This document shows positions 1 through 9,549 of a stretch of DNA of 64,000 nucleotides, piece after piece. The notes under the pieces are model-generated. The model made no database searches and was not told where the DNA came from. It saw nothing but the letters and a program-made list of their open reading frames with translations. The DNA comes from CAKOSP01 sp964372145 (lineage in GTDB: Bacteria; Bacillota_I; Bacilli_A; RF39; UBA660), in assembly GCA_964372145.1 (NCBI GenBank), contig CAYJPM010000002.1:1-64000 (forward strand), in the 5' to 3' direction. The translations under genes were made by a program, and so were the position numbers. The number at the start of each line of letters is the position of its first letter. Position 1 is the first letter of the stretch.

Positions 1-74
1 GTTTATTTTTTCGCATTTACTGCCGAACATATTGTATCACATATATCCTAATATATGCAATATATATCAATAAA

Positions 75-105
75 AAAAGTATTTACTTTGAATTTAAATA
101 CTTTT
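75..105 (-). terminator. Intrinsic terminator after the histidine-phosphatase-like gene
   Basis: An 11-bp inverted repeat (AAAAGTATTTA at 75-85 and its complement at 95-105) is flanked by A/T runs. It lies directly at the 3' end of the minus-strand gene that stops at 106 and could work in both directions. Confidence 0.7.
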
Positions 106-702
106 TTATAGCTTTATTGAATTTATTTTAACATCTTCACCAACAAAATCTAATTTTATTATTTCTATGTCATCTTCAGTATTTTCCATTATTACATTAT
201 CACCTTGGAATAAAACTAATCTTTCGTCTAAATTAAAATCTTGTTTAGTATATTTAAGTAAATATGCTAACATTGCTCTTCTGGGAATAAATACTGCTGA
301 AGTAACTTTTTTTCTTTTAACTTTTTCAATCGACCTATCAATTCTTAAACAACACTCATTTAATGTTTCTCCACCTGGTTGTTTAAAATTAAAATCATGT
401 TCTTGCATATAACTAAGCATTTTTATACTTTGTCTTTTTAAATCTCCAACTTTGCAATCATTAAATTCATCTGTTATTAAAATATCTACATTATTTTTTT
501 CAGATAAATATTTCGCAGTTTCCAAACATGATACATATGTTGATGAGTATATTGCTGAAACATTTTTAAGTTTAATCTTAACAGATTTTTTTACTCCATC
601 TATACTCAGTGGCCTGATTTCTTTTTTCTTTTCTAAATCTAAATCCCTATCAAATATAATATTATTTGATAGTAAATTGTTACATATTAAATATATAGTC
701 AT
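106..702 (-). CDS. Degenerate histidine phosphatase-family protein (probable pseudoenzyme)
   Basis: The 198-residue protein has the outline of the phosphoglycerate-mutase-like histidine phosphatase fold: an N-terminal strand, then IYSSTYVSCLETAKYL (the usual 'SxLxRAxxTA' segment) and GGETLNE. The catalytic residues are missing. The N-terminal RHG motif reads LICNN (residues 5-9), and the second histidine segment, normally like SHGG, reads FIPRRAM. I infer a non-catalytic or repurposed member. Its ATG overlaps the TAA of rmuC (TAATG), so the two are probably co-transcribed and translationally coupled. A terminator follows. The family call rests on motif spacing only; a structure-based search would settle it. 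Confidence 0.5.
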   Translation of the reverse strand: MTIYLICNNLLSNNIIFDRDLDLEKKKEIRPLSIDGVKKSVKIKLKNVSAIYSSTYVSCLETAKYLSEKNNVDILITDEFNDCKVGDLKRQSIKMLSYMQEHDFNFKQPGGETLNECCLRIDRSIEKVKRKKVTSAVFIPRRAMLAYLLKYTKQDFNLDERLVLFQGDNVIMENTEDDIEIIKLDFVGEDVKINSIKL

Positions 703-1790
703 TATTTATCTCCAATCAATAGTGTTTCTTCTTTAGATAAAATATCTAAATCTACCTGATTTATCGAATCAAATCTTTTTGATATTTTATCACTAGTTAT
801 TTGTAAATCATCTATACTAGAATTTACATTTTTTACGTTTTTAGCAAATTTTTCCCATCTATCTTTATATCTACCGAACTCAATAGAAAGTTTATTTAGT
901 TCTTCATGAATTACTTTAGCATATTTATCTCTTTCCATATTTTTTATGATCATGCTTATAATTGACAATGTACTAATTAATGTAGTTGGACCAGTAATCC
1001 AAACTTTTTTGGAATATGCATATTGAAGTATTTCTGGGTGATATGCATTTATTTCTGCAAATATTGCTTCTGCTGGTAAGAACATTATTGCCTCATCGCT
1101 TGTTTCTCCTGCTATAATATATTTAGTAGCTATATCATTTATATGTTTTTTAACATCCATAACAAATATTTTTTCTGCTGCATTTCTTGCTTCTTTACTT
1201 CTATTTTTATCTGTCATTTTTTGATAACTTTCTAATGGAAATTTACTATCAATAGCTATTGTACCAAGCGGAGCTGGAGCATATAATAGAGCATCCACTA
1301 TATTACCATTTGGAAATTTATGTTGTGTATCATATATTCCCATCTTTTTACCACCAAAGGCGTTATTTAATATATATTCTAAATTAACTTCACCAAATGT
1401 TCCTCTAGTCTTTTTATCTGTTAAAACACTTTGTAATGATACTATTTCAGATGATAAATCATCTATTTTCTTTTGAGCTTCATCTATTCTTGTTAATCTT
1501 TCTAAAACAGATGCAAAAGTTTTATTGCTTTTCTCAAAATTTTTATCTAATCTATCATTTACTCTATCATTAATATTAGTTAAACTTTTAATAATACTGT
1601 TATTTAATTTTTCAAAGTCATTACTTAATTCTTTACTAAAAGTGAATTTAAATTCACCTATTTCTTTATTTATTCTTCCTTCAAAGTTTCCTAATCTTTC
1701 TAATAAATCATTATTATTGTTTTTTCTTGCTAGTAATATTATTATTAATATTATTATTATTGTTAATAAACCTATGATTATGTATTCCAT
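702..1790 (-). CDS. rmuC: RmuC family protein (DNA recombination-associated nuclease-like)
   Basis: The 362-residue protein begins with one membrane helix (about residues 3-21). A coiled-coil stretch follows to about residue 125, then the conserved RmuC core: GTFGEVNLEYIL, YDTQHKFPNGNIVDAL, IAIDSKFPLESY. That is the standard RmuC layout, a PD-(D/E)XK-like nuclease core behind a coiled coil. In E. coli, RmuC limits rearrangements at inverted repeats; its biochemical activity is poorly known. A good ribosome-binding site (AGAGGTG) precedes the ATG at 1790. The gene overlaps the downstream phosphatase-like gene by one base. The short length is normal for Bacillota. Confidence 0.88.
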   Translation of the reverse strand: MEYIIIGLLTIIIILIIILLARKNNNNDLLERLGNFEGRINKEIGEFKFTFSKELSNDFEKLNNSIIKSLTNINDRVNDRLDKNFEKSNKTFASVLERLTRIDEAQKKIDDLSSEIVSLQSVLTDKKTRGTFGEVNLEYILNNAFGGKKMGIYDTQHKFPNGNIVDALLYAPAPLGTIAIDSKFPLESYQKMTDKNRSKEARNAAEKIFVMDVKKHINDIATKYIIAGETSDEAIMFLPAEAIFAEINAYHPEILQYAYSKKVWITGPTTLISTLSIISMIIKNMERDKYAKVIHEELNKLSIEFGRYKDRWEKFAKNVKNVNSSIDDLQITSDKISKRFDSINQVDLDILSKEETLLIGDK

Positions 1791-1864
1791 TTTACACCTC
1801 TATGCTTCCATTATTATATCATTTATCATATTTAATGTAAATTAAGAAAATTACTACATTACAC

Positions 1865-1893
1865 TTGTATTATAGTGTCTTTTATGTTACAAT
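1865..1893 (+). promoter_or_regulatory. Sigma-A-like promoter of the XRE regulator, with a small dyad
   Basis: TTGTAT at 1865-1870 and TACAAT at 1888-1893 are separated by 17 bp. The -35 box lies inside an imperfect dyad (ACACT at 1861-1865 and AGTGT at 1874-1878) that could be an autoregulatory operator. Confidence 0.5.
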
Positions 1894-1913
1894 ACATCCA
1901 CCGGAGGGCTTGT

Positions 1914-2195
1914 ATGAAAAAAGTAGTAGATGAAAATGACAAGTTTTATGTATTGGAGCATGAATTTAGAACTAATTTAAAAAAAACCAGAAAACTAAAT
2001 GGATATACACAAGATAAACTTTCTAAAAAATGTGGTATTATAAGAGAAACTATAGCTAGAATAGAGTCCGGAATTGTATCACCACAACTTAATACATTAA
2101 TTAAAATTTTAGAACCAATTGGTTATACTATAGATATAAAAAAAATAGAACCTGAAGAAGTTGAAGAAGAAACAAAAAAAGAATCAATTAAATAA
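1914..2195 (+). CDS. XRE-family helix-turn-helix regulator
   Basis: This small DNA-binding protein has one HTH_3 domain: FRTNLKKTRKLNGYTQDKLSKKCGI then RETIARIESG and a PQLNTLIKILEPIGY helix. The reading frame is open further upstream, but the ATG at 1914 sits six bases after GGAGGG (1903-1908), so the protein is 93 residues. After the HTH comes an acidic tail of about 17 residues (EPEEVEEETKKE). It is a lone plus-strand gene divergent from rmuC and convergent with asnB. No toxin or partner gene is adjacent. The likely role is a transcriptional regulator, possibly of itself or rmuC. Confidence 0.8.
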   Translation: MKKVVDENDKFYVLEHEFRTNLKKTRKLNGYTQDKLSKKCGIIRETIARIESGIVSPQLNTLIKILEPIGYTIDIKKIEPEEVEEETKKESIK

Positions 2196-2208
2196 TTGGT
2201 TCTTTTTT
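2180..2208. terminator. Bidirectional terminator between the XRE gene and asnB
   Basis: GAATCAATT pairs with AATTGGTTC (one G-T pair) followed by a T run. It covers the 3' ends of both convergent genes. Confidence 0.7.
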
Positions 2209-4021
2209 ATTTGAAGTATACATCATACCATTTTAGAAAACAATATATATTCCATATTTTTTTGTAATTATCTTTTTTATCATTTTTGTGGTCTTCCAAC
2301 ATTTTATTTATTATTTTATTATTAAAATATTTCTTAGATATATCACTATTGAATGATGCTTTTATTTCTTCGTATAAATCATCTTCTTTCATCCAATCTC
2401 TTATTGGAACAGGAAATCCTAATTTTTTCTTTTTGTAAGATTCATTTGGTATAACTTTTTTAGCTGCATCTCTTAATGCAACTTTAGTATTTTCTTTTGT
2501 TACCTTATATTCTATTGGTAAACTAGATGCTAGAGAGAATACTTCTTTATCTATAAAAGGAACTCTACCTTCTATTGAAGATGCCATAGTCATTCTATCA
2601 GCTTTTAATAATATATCTTTCATTAACCAAAAATGGATATCTATAGCTTGCATTTTAACTAAGTCACTTTCATTTTTATATTCTTTATATACCTCTTTAG
2701 TTACCATTTGTGCATTTAAGTTATATTTTTTATTTAATATTTTATTAGCCATTTTACTAGAAAAATTTCTATTTACTCCTATATAACTATCTTCTAATTT
2801 TTCTCCTCTTCTTATTAAAAAATTAATACCTTTAACTTCTGGTAAAAGTTTACATAATTTTGCTATAAAATTTCTTATTAAAAATGGAATTTTATTATAG
2901 AAGCCCATATCGACGTCTTTTCGATAAATATTATATCCACCGAAAAATTCATCTGCTCCTTCTCCTGATAAAACTACTTTTAAATCTTTACTAGCTAGAT
3001 TTGCAACAAAATACAATGCAACTGCTGCAGGGTCTGATGTTGGTTCATCTAAATGATACATTATTTTTGGAATTATATTTATATATTCTTCTTTTGTAAT
3101 AATTTTAGAATTGTTATTTATATTAAGTTTTTTTGCTAAATCCTCTGCTAACTCTATTTCATTATATTTAGGAATATCGTATCCAACTGTATATGTTTTA
3201 TCTGGTTTTGCAAGAGATACAATATATGATGAATCTATTCCACTTGATAAGAAAGATCCTACTTCTACATCAGCTAACAAATGTTTATCAACAGAATTTG
3301 CCATAACTTTTTCTATGTCACTTACTGTTGTATCATAATCATTTTTTATTTCTTCAAACATTGGTTTAAAATATCTTTCAATATTTATTTTATTATCTTT
3401 AAATAATAAACTATGACCAGCATCTAATCTGAAAACATTTTTAAAGAATGTTTCATTAGTCGGAACGAAACTGAATTCTAAATATACTTTTAATATTTCT
3501 TCATTAAATTCTTTTTCAAATTTATCATGTTCAAGTAATGATTTTATTTCAGATGCAAACATCAATGTATCATTCATGTGTGCGTAGTATAATGGTTTAA
3601 TACCAAAGTTATCTCTTGCTAAAAATAATTCGTTATTTTTTATATCATATATAGCAAAAGCAAACATACCTCTTAATTTTTTAGGTAAATCAGTTTTCCA
3701 CTCTTCATAACCATGTACTAAAACTTCAGTATCACTTTTAGTTTTGAATTTGTGCCCTTTAGCTATTAACTCTTCTTTTAATTCTAGATAATTATATATT
3801 TCTCCATTAAATATAGTTACTATTTTATTATCTTCATTAAACATTGGTTGGTTTCCTGATGATAAATCTATAATTGATAATCTTCGATGTGCTAGTGCTA
3901 CAAAATCATTTGTATAAATACCTTCTCCATCAGGTCCTCTATGCTTTATTACATCAGACATTTTTTTTAAATTTTTTTCTTTGTCTAAATCATTATTTAC
4001 GAATCCTACTATTCCGCACAT
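2207..4021 (-). CDS. asnB: Asparagine synthase (glutamine-hydrolysing)
   Basis: This 604-residue enzyme makes asparagine from aspartate, ATP and glutamine. The protein starts MCGIVGF, so Cys2 is the N-terminal nucleophile of the class II glutamine amidotransferase domain, with RGPDG and NGEIYNY following. The synthase domain has the PP-loop SSGIDSS (about residues 258-264), then LSGEGADEFFGGY. Length is typical for AsnB (about 600-630). The start follows the end of the upstream LTA-synthase-like gene by four bases, so the two form one transcript. Paralogues of AsnB can amidate cell-wall precursors, and the neighbouring envelope gene leaves that possible, but plain asparagine synthesis is the default. 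Confidence 0.93.
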   Translation of the reverse strand: MCGIVGFVNNDLDKEKNLKKMSDVIKHRGPDGEGIYTNDFVALAHRRLSIIDLSSGNQPMFNEDNKIVTIFNGEIYNYLELKEELIAKGHKFKTKSDTEVLVHGYEEWKTDLPKKLRGMFAFAIYDIKNNELFLARDNFGIKPLYYAHMNDTLMFASEIKSLLEHDKFEKEFNEEILKVYLEFSFVPTNETFFKNVFRLDAGHSLLFKDNKINIERYFKPMFEEIKNDYDTTVSDIEKVMANSVDKHLLADVEVGSFLSSGIDSSYIVSLAKPDKTYTVGYDIPKYNEIELAEDLAKKLNINNNSKIITKEEYINIIPKIMYHLDEPTSDPAAVALYFVANLASKDLKVVLSGEGADEFFGGYNIYRKDVDMGFYNKIPFLIRNFIAKLCKLLPEVKGINFLIRRGEKLEDSYIGVNRNFSSKMANKILNKKYNLNAQMVTKEVYKEYKNESDLVKMQAIDIHFWLMKDILLKADRMTMASSIEGRVPFIDKEVFSLASSLPIEYKVTKENTKVALRDAAKKVIPNESYKKKKLGFPVPIRDWMKEDDLYEEIKASFNSDISKKYFNNKIINKMLEDHKNDKKDNYKKIWNIYCFLKWYDVYFK

Positions 4022-4024
4022 ATT

Positions 4025-5953
4025 TTACTCCTTTATATTTAGTATGTCATAATAATTATTATTAATTATTAAACTACTTAAATTAGTTCTTGTTTTTACC
4101 AAATTATTCATATCTTCTACATAATTATCAGGAAGTATAACATTTTCTTTTTGTACAAATGAATTTGAACTAGCAAAATAATATCCATAGTCTGATACCC
4201 ATGATGAATTATTAAATATTGCTAAACCAGGTTCTGTACTTAATATATCTTTTCCTGTCATTAATCTTGAATCATAATCAATTCCAAATAAGTTATATAC
4301 TGTAGGCAATATATCTGTTGTATTACCTACTTTTTCTATTTTTTCACTTTCCATTTCACTATTCCAAATTATTAAATTACTTCGATCTACTTCAATTAAA
4401 CTATCTTTTTCATAATCTGAGGCTTCGTTAATTTCATCTATAGATAAGTAGTATGGATGATGATCACTAGCTAATACAATTACTGTATCTTCTAATTTAT
4501 TATTTAGTTCTAAATTTTTTATAAGTGATTCTACTGCTCTGTCCAATTCTATTTGAGCTGCTAAATATCCTGTAGTTTTATTACTATATCCATCTTCAAC
4601 TAAATCAACATATTTTTTTGATATAGCTCCTGATGTTGAATAATCACCATGCCCACTTACAGATACATAATATGTCATGAATTTTTCATCGCTTACGTAT
4701 TCATCGATGGTGTTTTCCATCATTTCAATATCACTTTGAATCCATGTACAATTTATAAGATCTTCTAATCCATTACCACATGCTTTGTAATTATCAAATC
4801 CCATATCTTTTAAATAATTGTTTCTATTTTGGAATGAATATGTATTATTATGATAAGCATATGTTGTATACCCTTCATTTTCAAACATATCTGCTAAACC
4901 AAATGGATAAGTTTCTCCTGATTTTTTAAATTCAGTTACGAATCCTGATGATGGATATAAACCTGTTAACATTTGGAATTCTCCACCTATTGTACTATAT
5001 ATTGTTGGAGAATAAAAATTTTCAAAATTGAAACCTTCATTTACTAATTTATATAATGTTGGAGTTCTATCTTTATCTAATGCGATTTCATTATAGCTTT
5101 CTGCCATTATAAATATCAAATTTTTATCTTCAAACATTTTTGTATATTCATTTTGTTTTGTACCTAAATCTAATTTAAAATAATCATTAAGTAAATTTAC
5201 ATTACTATTTGATGATGTCATACTGTCAAAATCAATATCTAAAGTGTTATATTCATATTCTACTAATAAATCATCTGGATCTATTATTGTAGAACCTGGA
5301 GTTTTATTAGGTGTAAGAGTAACTTCAGCTTCATAATCAAAAATAGTCTTTATTAAATCTTGATGTAAAAAATTTGTTACTCCAAATTTTTTCATTGATA
5401 AGCCATTATCTCTCATTTCATAATATAATTCATATGATGATAAATTATCTTCTTTATCTATAAGTAGTGATAAATTAAATATCATAAAAGATATTATTAT
5501 ACCTACTATTGTAAATACTCTAATATTAAAATTAAATTTTTCTACTTTTATTTTTTTTCTAAATATAATCACTAATATTAATGGAACAAAAAATAACAAT
5601 ATATATACTAAATTATTCCAAATATGTATCATTATATCACCAGTAAAATCTAATAATTGTCCAGATGCACCTAAAATACTAAAAGTAAAAAAAGATTTAA
5701 ACATCTTGTAAATACAAAATTGAAATGCGAACCAAACACTTGTAACTCCTGTTATAATATATAGTAAAGTTTTGTTTTGTTTTTCATTTAAACCTGAACT
5801 TATTAAATATATAATTAAACTAATAAATATTGTATAAATAATTATATTTATAGTTGATACATCTAAAAAATCTTGAAAAATAAGACTTTTAAATAAAAAT
5901 TCTTGAAATAATAACATTATAATATATATATAAATAAGACTAATTTTCTTCAT
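4025..5953 (-). CDS. LTA synthase family (polyglycerolphosphate transferase-like) membrane sulfatase
   Basis: The 642-residue protein has five hydrophobic segments in the first about 165 residues (near 5-25, 33-52, 62-82, 110-130, 145-165), then a large extracellular domain of the alkaline phosphatase/sulfatase fold. Motifs are IFIMAESYNE (metal site), FYSPTIYSTIGGEF with the Thr/Ser region where LtaS carries its catalytic threonine, YYVSVSGHGDYS and VLASDHHPY. In characterised LtaS enzymes glycerol-phosphate from phosphatidylglycerol is polymerised into lipoteichoic acid. pgsA, which supplies phosphatidylglycerol, is elsewhere in this window. A RBS (AAGGTG) lies before the ATG. Whether it is the polymerase or a modifying family member cannot be told from sequence. 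Confidence 0.85.
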   Translation of the reverse strand: MKKISLIYIYIIMLLFQEFLFKSLIFQDFLDVSTINIIIYTIFISLIIYLISSGLNEKQNKTLLYIITGVTSVWFAFQFCIYKMFKSFFTFSILGASGQLLDFTGDIMIHIWNNLVYILLFFVPLILVIIFRKKIKVEKFNFNIRVFTIVGIIISFMIFNLSLLIDKEDNLSSYELYYEMRDNGLSMKKFGVTNFLHQDLIKTIFDYEAEVTLTPNKTPGSTIIDPDDLLVEYEYNTLDIDFDSMTSSNSNVNLLNDYFKLDLGTKQNEYTKMFEDKNLIFIMAESYNEIALDKDRTPTLYKLVNEGFNFENFYSPTIYSTIGGEFQMLTGLYPSSGFVTEFKKSGETYPFGLADMFENEGYTTYAYHNNTYSFQNRNNYLKDMGFDNYKACGNGLEDLINCTWIQSDIEMMENTIDEYVSDEKFMTYYVSVSGHGDYSTSGAISKKYVDLVEDGYSNKTTGYLAAQIELDRAVESLIKNLELNNKLEDTVIVLASDHHPYYLSIDEINEASDYEKDSLIEVDRSNLIIWNSEMESEKIEKVGNTTDILPTVYNLFGIDYDSRLMTGKDILSTEPGLAIFNNSSWVSDYGYYFASSNSFVQKENVILPDNYVEDMNNLVKTRTNLSSLIINNNYYDILNIKE

Positions 5954-5990
5954 AGTTTCACCTTAATTATTATATCATAATTATCATAAT

Positions 5991-6016
5991 AAAAGAAGTA
6001 GGCACCTACTTCTTTT
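5991..6016 (-). terminator. Strong terminator between the YihY and LTA-synthase genes
   Basis: A near-perfect 12-bp stem, AAAAGAAGTAGG and its complement, with a two-base loop and a T run. It lies about 100 bases after the YihY stop codon. Confidence 0.75.
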
Positions 6017-6116
6017 TGAAATATTACTCCTCAATAATATTTGATCAATCTTCAAAATTTTATTAAGAAAAAAATGTACTAAGTAATACTCGTTGTACAT
6101 TTATATTATAAGTAAA

Positions 6117-6959
6117 TTACTTTTTTTCATTCACTATTTTTTCTGTTTCGTTTTCCTCTTTATGGTAATTTAAAGCTAGTCCTATCGTAAATATAAATGC
6201 TAAAATATAAAACCATAACATTAATACTATTAAACTTGTTAAATTGCCATATAATGCATCATAGTTAGCATAATTATTTATATATATTGAATATATAAAT
6301 GTTACTAATATCCAACATATTGTAGTAAATAATGCACCAAAATTAACTGAGCTACTATCTATTTTTTTATCTGGAGCCATAGTATATATTAATTTTATAA
6401 ATAAGAATAATATACACCATAATATCGGGCCTTGTAGCAATCTTATAATTTCCACTATTTGTTCTGTAACATTTTGATTCATATTAACATATTCTATTAA
6501 TCCAATTATATTATCTCCAAACATTGGAATTAATAACATGAATATAAATAAGAATATTAGTATTAATATCATAATAGCAGATTTTAATTTACGCTTAAAA
6601 TAACCACTGTTTTTTATTCCATATATTGTATTAGATGCCACTATTATTGATGAAATACCGTTGCTTGCTATATAGTATGCAGCAATAATGATTACAATCA
6701 TAGAAAGTGATGTTTCACTAGCATCAAATCCAGTTGATAAAATTAATTCAGCTAAACTCGGAGAAAATGCTGTTGCTAAAAAATTGTATATTACGTCGGT
6801 TGATAAATTCAAAAGTGCAGCCCCTATTGTAACTAATGTTAATGTAGGGACTATTGCTAATACAAAAAAATATGCAAGTTGACCAGGTAAAATCATCATT
6901 TCCGGTTTTGTGACTACTTTTATGAAATTTTTATAAAACCTTTTTATTCTTTTTTTCAT
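6117..6959 (-). CDS. YihY/BrkB family inner-membrane protein
   Basis: From the ATG at 6959 the protein has 280 residues and six strongly hydrophobic segments, with the family signature near the N terminus (PGQLAYFFVLAIVPTLTLV) and ASNGISSIIVASNTIYG in the middle. YihY/BrkB proteins are conserved membrane proteins of unsettled function; older claims of RNase BN activity are not accepted. The frame is open to 6992, but the upstream GGDEF frame runs to 6964, so the start at 6959 (MKKRIKRF), five bases later, is preferred. It is the last gene of the operon that begins at 9475. Confidence 0.85.
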   Translation of the reverse strand: MKKRIKRFYKNFIKVVTKPEMMILPGQLAYFFVLAIVPTLTLVTIGAALLNLSTDVIYNFLATAFSPSLAELILSTGFDASETSLSMIVIIIAAYYIASNGISSIIVASNTIYGIKNSGYFKRKLKSAIMILILIFLFIFMLLIPMFGDNIIGLIEYVNMNQNVTEQIVEIIRLLQGPILWCILFLFIKLIYTMAPDKKIDSSSVNFGALFTTICWILVTFIYSIYINNYANYDALYGNLTSLIVLMLWFYILAFIFTIGLALNYHKEENETEKIVNEKK

Positions 6960-6963
6960 ATTC

Positions 6964-8976
6964 TCACTTATTTTTCTTCTCTGCCATATCAATTGCTGCT
7001 TCGTTTAAACTATCTTCTATGGTTTTCAAGTCATCTAATATCATACTGTAACCAAATTTTGCACCTTTGTCGTATGGTAATTTTTCTAATTCTTTGTTTA
7101 GTTTATGAATATAATTAGTTATTTGTTTTTGATTATATCCTATTTAATATATAACAAATTCATTACCGTCAGTTCTCATTATCTCACTATTATCTAGCTG
7201 AGTTTTTATAAGAGCATTAGCAAATGATTTTATTTGTCTATCACCTTCATTGTAACCATGGTGATCGTTTATTTCTTGTACTTTGTTTAAATTTACTAGT
7301 ATTGTTGTTTGAGGATATATTGTATTATTATCCCATTTTTCAATACATTCATTTAAGTAATTTCTATTTTTTAAAGATGTTAACTGATCAATAAATTTCA
7401 ATTTATCATCTCTTTTTATTTTTTTAGCTATTTGAATTTTTTTAGTTTTTCTTACTATTATGTAAAGTATAACTGTTATTACTATTGCTAATACTATAAT
7501 ATATCTTGTTATAATACTCCATAATTGACCAGCATAGTAAGTTTCATAAAAGTTATTTAATCCAACATTTGAAATTCTATCTAAATCAGTAACTTTTATA
7601 AAATAATTTAATAACATATATAATGTCTCATTGTTATTAATTTTATATGTCATTTCTATGTTTGTAAAGTCTGTATATCTTTCAGTATAATTATCTAATT
7701 CTAATTTATTGTATGTAGCATACGTAAATTTATCTACTATAATTATTACATCTTCTCTATTTAATTTAAATAATTCTTTTTCAGACTCATAAGTTTTTAT
7801 GTTAATACTTCCTATTTTATTGATATAATCATGTAATTTTGAATTATTTTCAACATATACTGTTTTACCTACTAAAGAATTTAAAGAATTAATAACAACA
7901 TCATTATCAATGTTAGCAATTACGCTATATTCAATTAATGAACCAAATTCTATGGCATTTAAATTATTGTTATATATGTATTTATCTAAATATATATCTA
8001 CATTATTATCTTCAATTGAATTTATGAAATCTTTGTGACTATCATATTTTTCAAATTCAAATTCAACATTTGCAAAATTACTAAAATAACTTAATGTAAC
8101 TGCAGATATACCACCGAATTCTCCAGATTGAATAATTTCATATGGACCATTTTCTAGAAAACCATATTTATATATATTTCCAGTTAATGTTGCTATATCT
8201 GTTTGAGTGATATTTAAATTGTCAGTAAATAAGTTAAACTGATTAGTATTATATGAATCATTAAATTTATCTATCCAAACTGAGTTATAGTATTTTTCTA
8301 ATACTGATGAGAAATAAGAATCATCACTATTTAATACATAGTAATAATTTATATTACTCATATGAAAATTAACATAGTATGAGTTATTTAGAAGTAAATC
8401 CATATATAAATTAAGTGGTACTACAGCATAATTTATTTCAGTTCCTAAAGCAGTAATTAAGTCAGTTTCACTTTCATAACTATTTAAGGTTGTATTTTCT
8501 AAATCTTTTTTCGTACTTAGATACGATAAATCATTTTTTATTACCCCTATTGTTTTATTATCAATTTCTTCATATGAATTTATTGTAACATCATTTTTAC
8601 TTATCAGTACGTAGTGATCTTCATATATTATAAGGTCATTTTCATCAATTGTATGAGCAACATTTAAGGAAAGTCCTTCTTTTTCTGTTCCATATTCAAA
8701 AGTTATAGGATTTATAGTTAAACCATAGTTCAATGCGAAATCATTTATGAAATCATAATACACACCTTCACCATTTTGACCAAATATATTAGAATTATTT
8801 ACTACATTTATGTTTAATGTTGAATTAATATTTTCATCAATCCAATTTCTTTCTTCAACTGTTAATGCATTTTCATCATTTAGAAATAAAAATAAATATA
8901 TTCCACCTATTATTAAAATAATTAATATAACAATACTTATTATTATTTTTTTGATATTTTTTGATATAAATTTCAT
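6964..8976 (-). pseudogene. Solute-binding sensor with degenerate GGDEF domain, interrupted by an in-frame TAA
   Basis: Layout: membrane helix (about residues 10-30), two successive periplasmic-type binding lobes resembling SBP_bac_3 domains (about 35-265 and 270-480), a second membrane helix (about 490-510) and a GGDEF domain. The frame stops at TAA 7144-7146 just after NEFVIY, then continues in the same frame for 59 more codons (IGYNQKQITNYIHKL ... FGYSMI ... LNEAAIDMAEKKNK) to TGA at 6964-6966. That is exactly the missing C-terminal half of a GGDEF domain, so one nonsense codon splits the gene. The active site is also degenerate: DGNEF replaces GGDEF, and NLNK replaces the metal-binding DLDxFK. 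The start at 8976 has RBS AAGGTGAG; a GTG nine bases upstream is less likely. Confidence 0.8.
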
Positions 8977-8977
8977 A

Positions 8978-9475
8978 CTACTCACCTTCTTCGTCTATTT
9001 CAACTTTTGTATCATTTCCCCAAGTAATTGTATTAGCTACTACATTTCTAGCTCCCATTATAAGGAATCCTTCACTATTCTCACTTGCCTCTGATTCAAT
9101 AGTAATATTCAAATCATAATATTCTAGCATTCTAGCATCTATTGCTTCTATAGAGGATGTTATTATACTTTGAGCTTCAACTAATGATGTATCTTTTTCA
9201 AATTCAACAGATATGTATAGTATTCTTCCTTTTATATGTAATTCAGAAGATTTAACTAATTCTGATTCTTCTACTTTATCAATATAACTTTTTTCCATTT
9301 CATCTGTAAATGTGTAATTATCTTGATTTTCTAATCTATCTCCGTATACAGAACTACTTCCACCAAAGAAGTACGTTGCTGCTACGAAGCAAATTGCTAT
9401 AAAACATAATATTAATATTATAAATAGCACTACCATTATTTTGTTATTTATCCAAAGTTCTTTTATCTTTTTCAA
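8978..9475 (-). CDS. Exported/membrane-anchored protein of unknown function
   Basis: The 165-residue protein has a short positive N terminus, one membrane helix (about residues 13-36) ending in glycines and serines, and then a soluble extracellular part. I do not recognise a family. The middle (LHIKGRILYISVEFEKDTSLVEAQSI) looks like a beta-strand/helix domain. The start codon is TTG at 9475, seven bases after AGGTG. A good promoter lies just upstream, so it is the first gene of an operon with the broken GGDEF gene and YihY. It ends a single base before the preferred start of the GGDEF gene, suggesting translational coupling and perhaps a shared sensing role. Confidence 0.65.
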   Translation of the reverse strand: MKKIKELWINNKIMVVLFIILILCFIAICFVAATYFFGGSSSVYGDRLENQDNYTFTDEMEKSYIDKVEESELVKSSELHIKGRILYISVEFEKDTSLVEAQSIITSSIEAIDARMLEYYDLNITIESEASENSEGFLIMGARNVVANTITWGNDTKVEIDEEGE

Positions 9476-9493
9476 TTTTTTTCACCTATCCTA

Positions 9494-9522
9494 ATTATAC
9501 TATAATAATTAAATTCTTTCAA
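9494..9522 (-). promoter_or_regulatory. Sigma-A promoter of the 9475-6117 operon
   Basis: On the minus strand, TTGAAA (9517-9522), a 17-bp spacer and a perfect TATAAT (9494-9499). It sits directly before the TTG start at 9475. Confidence 0.75.
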
Positions 9523-9526
9523 TTAA

Positions 9527-9549
9527 AATAAATAGCTGTGCTATTTATT
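9527..9549 (-). terminator. Terminator overlapping the stop of the 9545 gene
   Basis: AATAAATAGC and its complement (9527-9536 and 9540-9549), three-base loop, followed on the minus strand by TTTTAATT. The stem includes the stop codon. Confidence 0.7.

Noticed and set aside
1..72. Possible 5' leader or RNA element at the window start
   Set aside because: Only a short AT-rich stretch is visible; there is no conserved motif to support a call.
6075..6099. TGTAC-N15-GTACA dyad downstream of the YihY gene
   Set aside because: Arms of only five bases and a long spacer in AT-rich DNA; position after a gene gives no regulatory logic.
7144..7146. Programmed recoding (stop read-through) of the TAA in the GGDEF gene
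   Set aside because: TAA is the least leaky stop, and no downstream stem-loop or selenocysteine-like element is evident. A plain nonsense change or sequence error is simpler.
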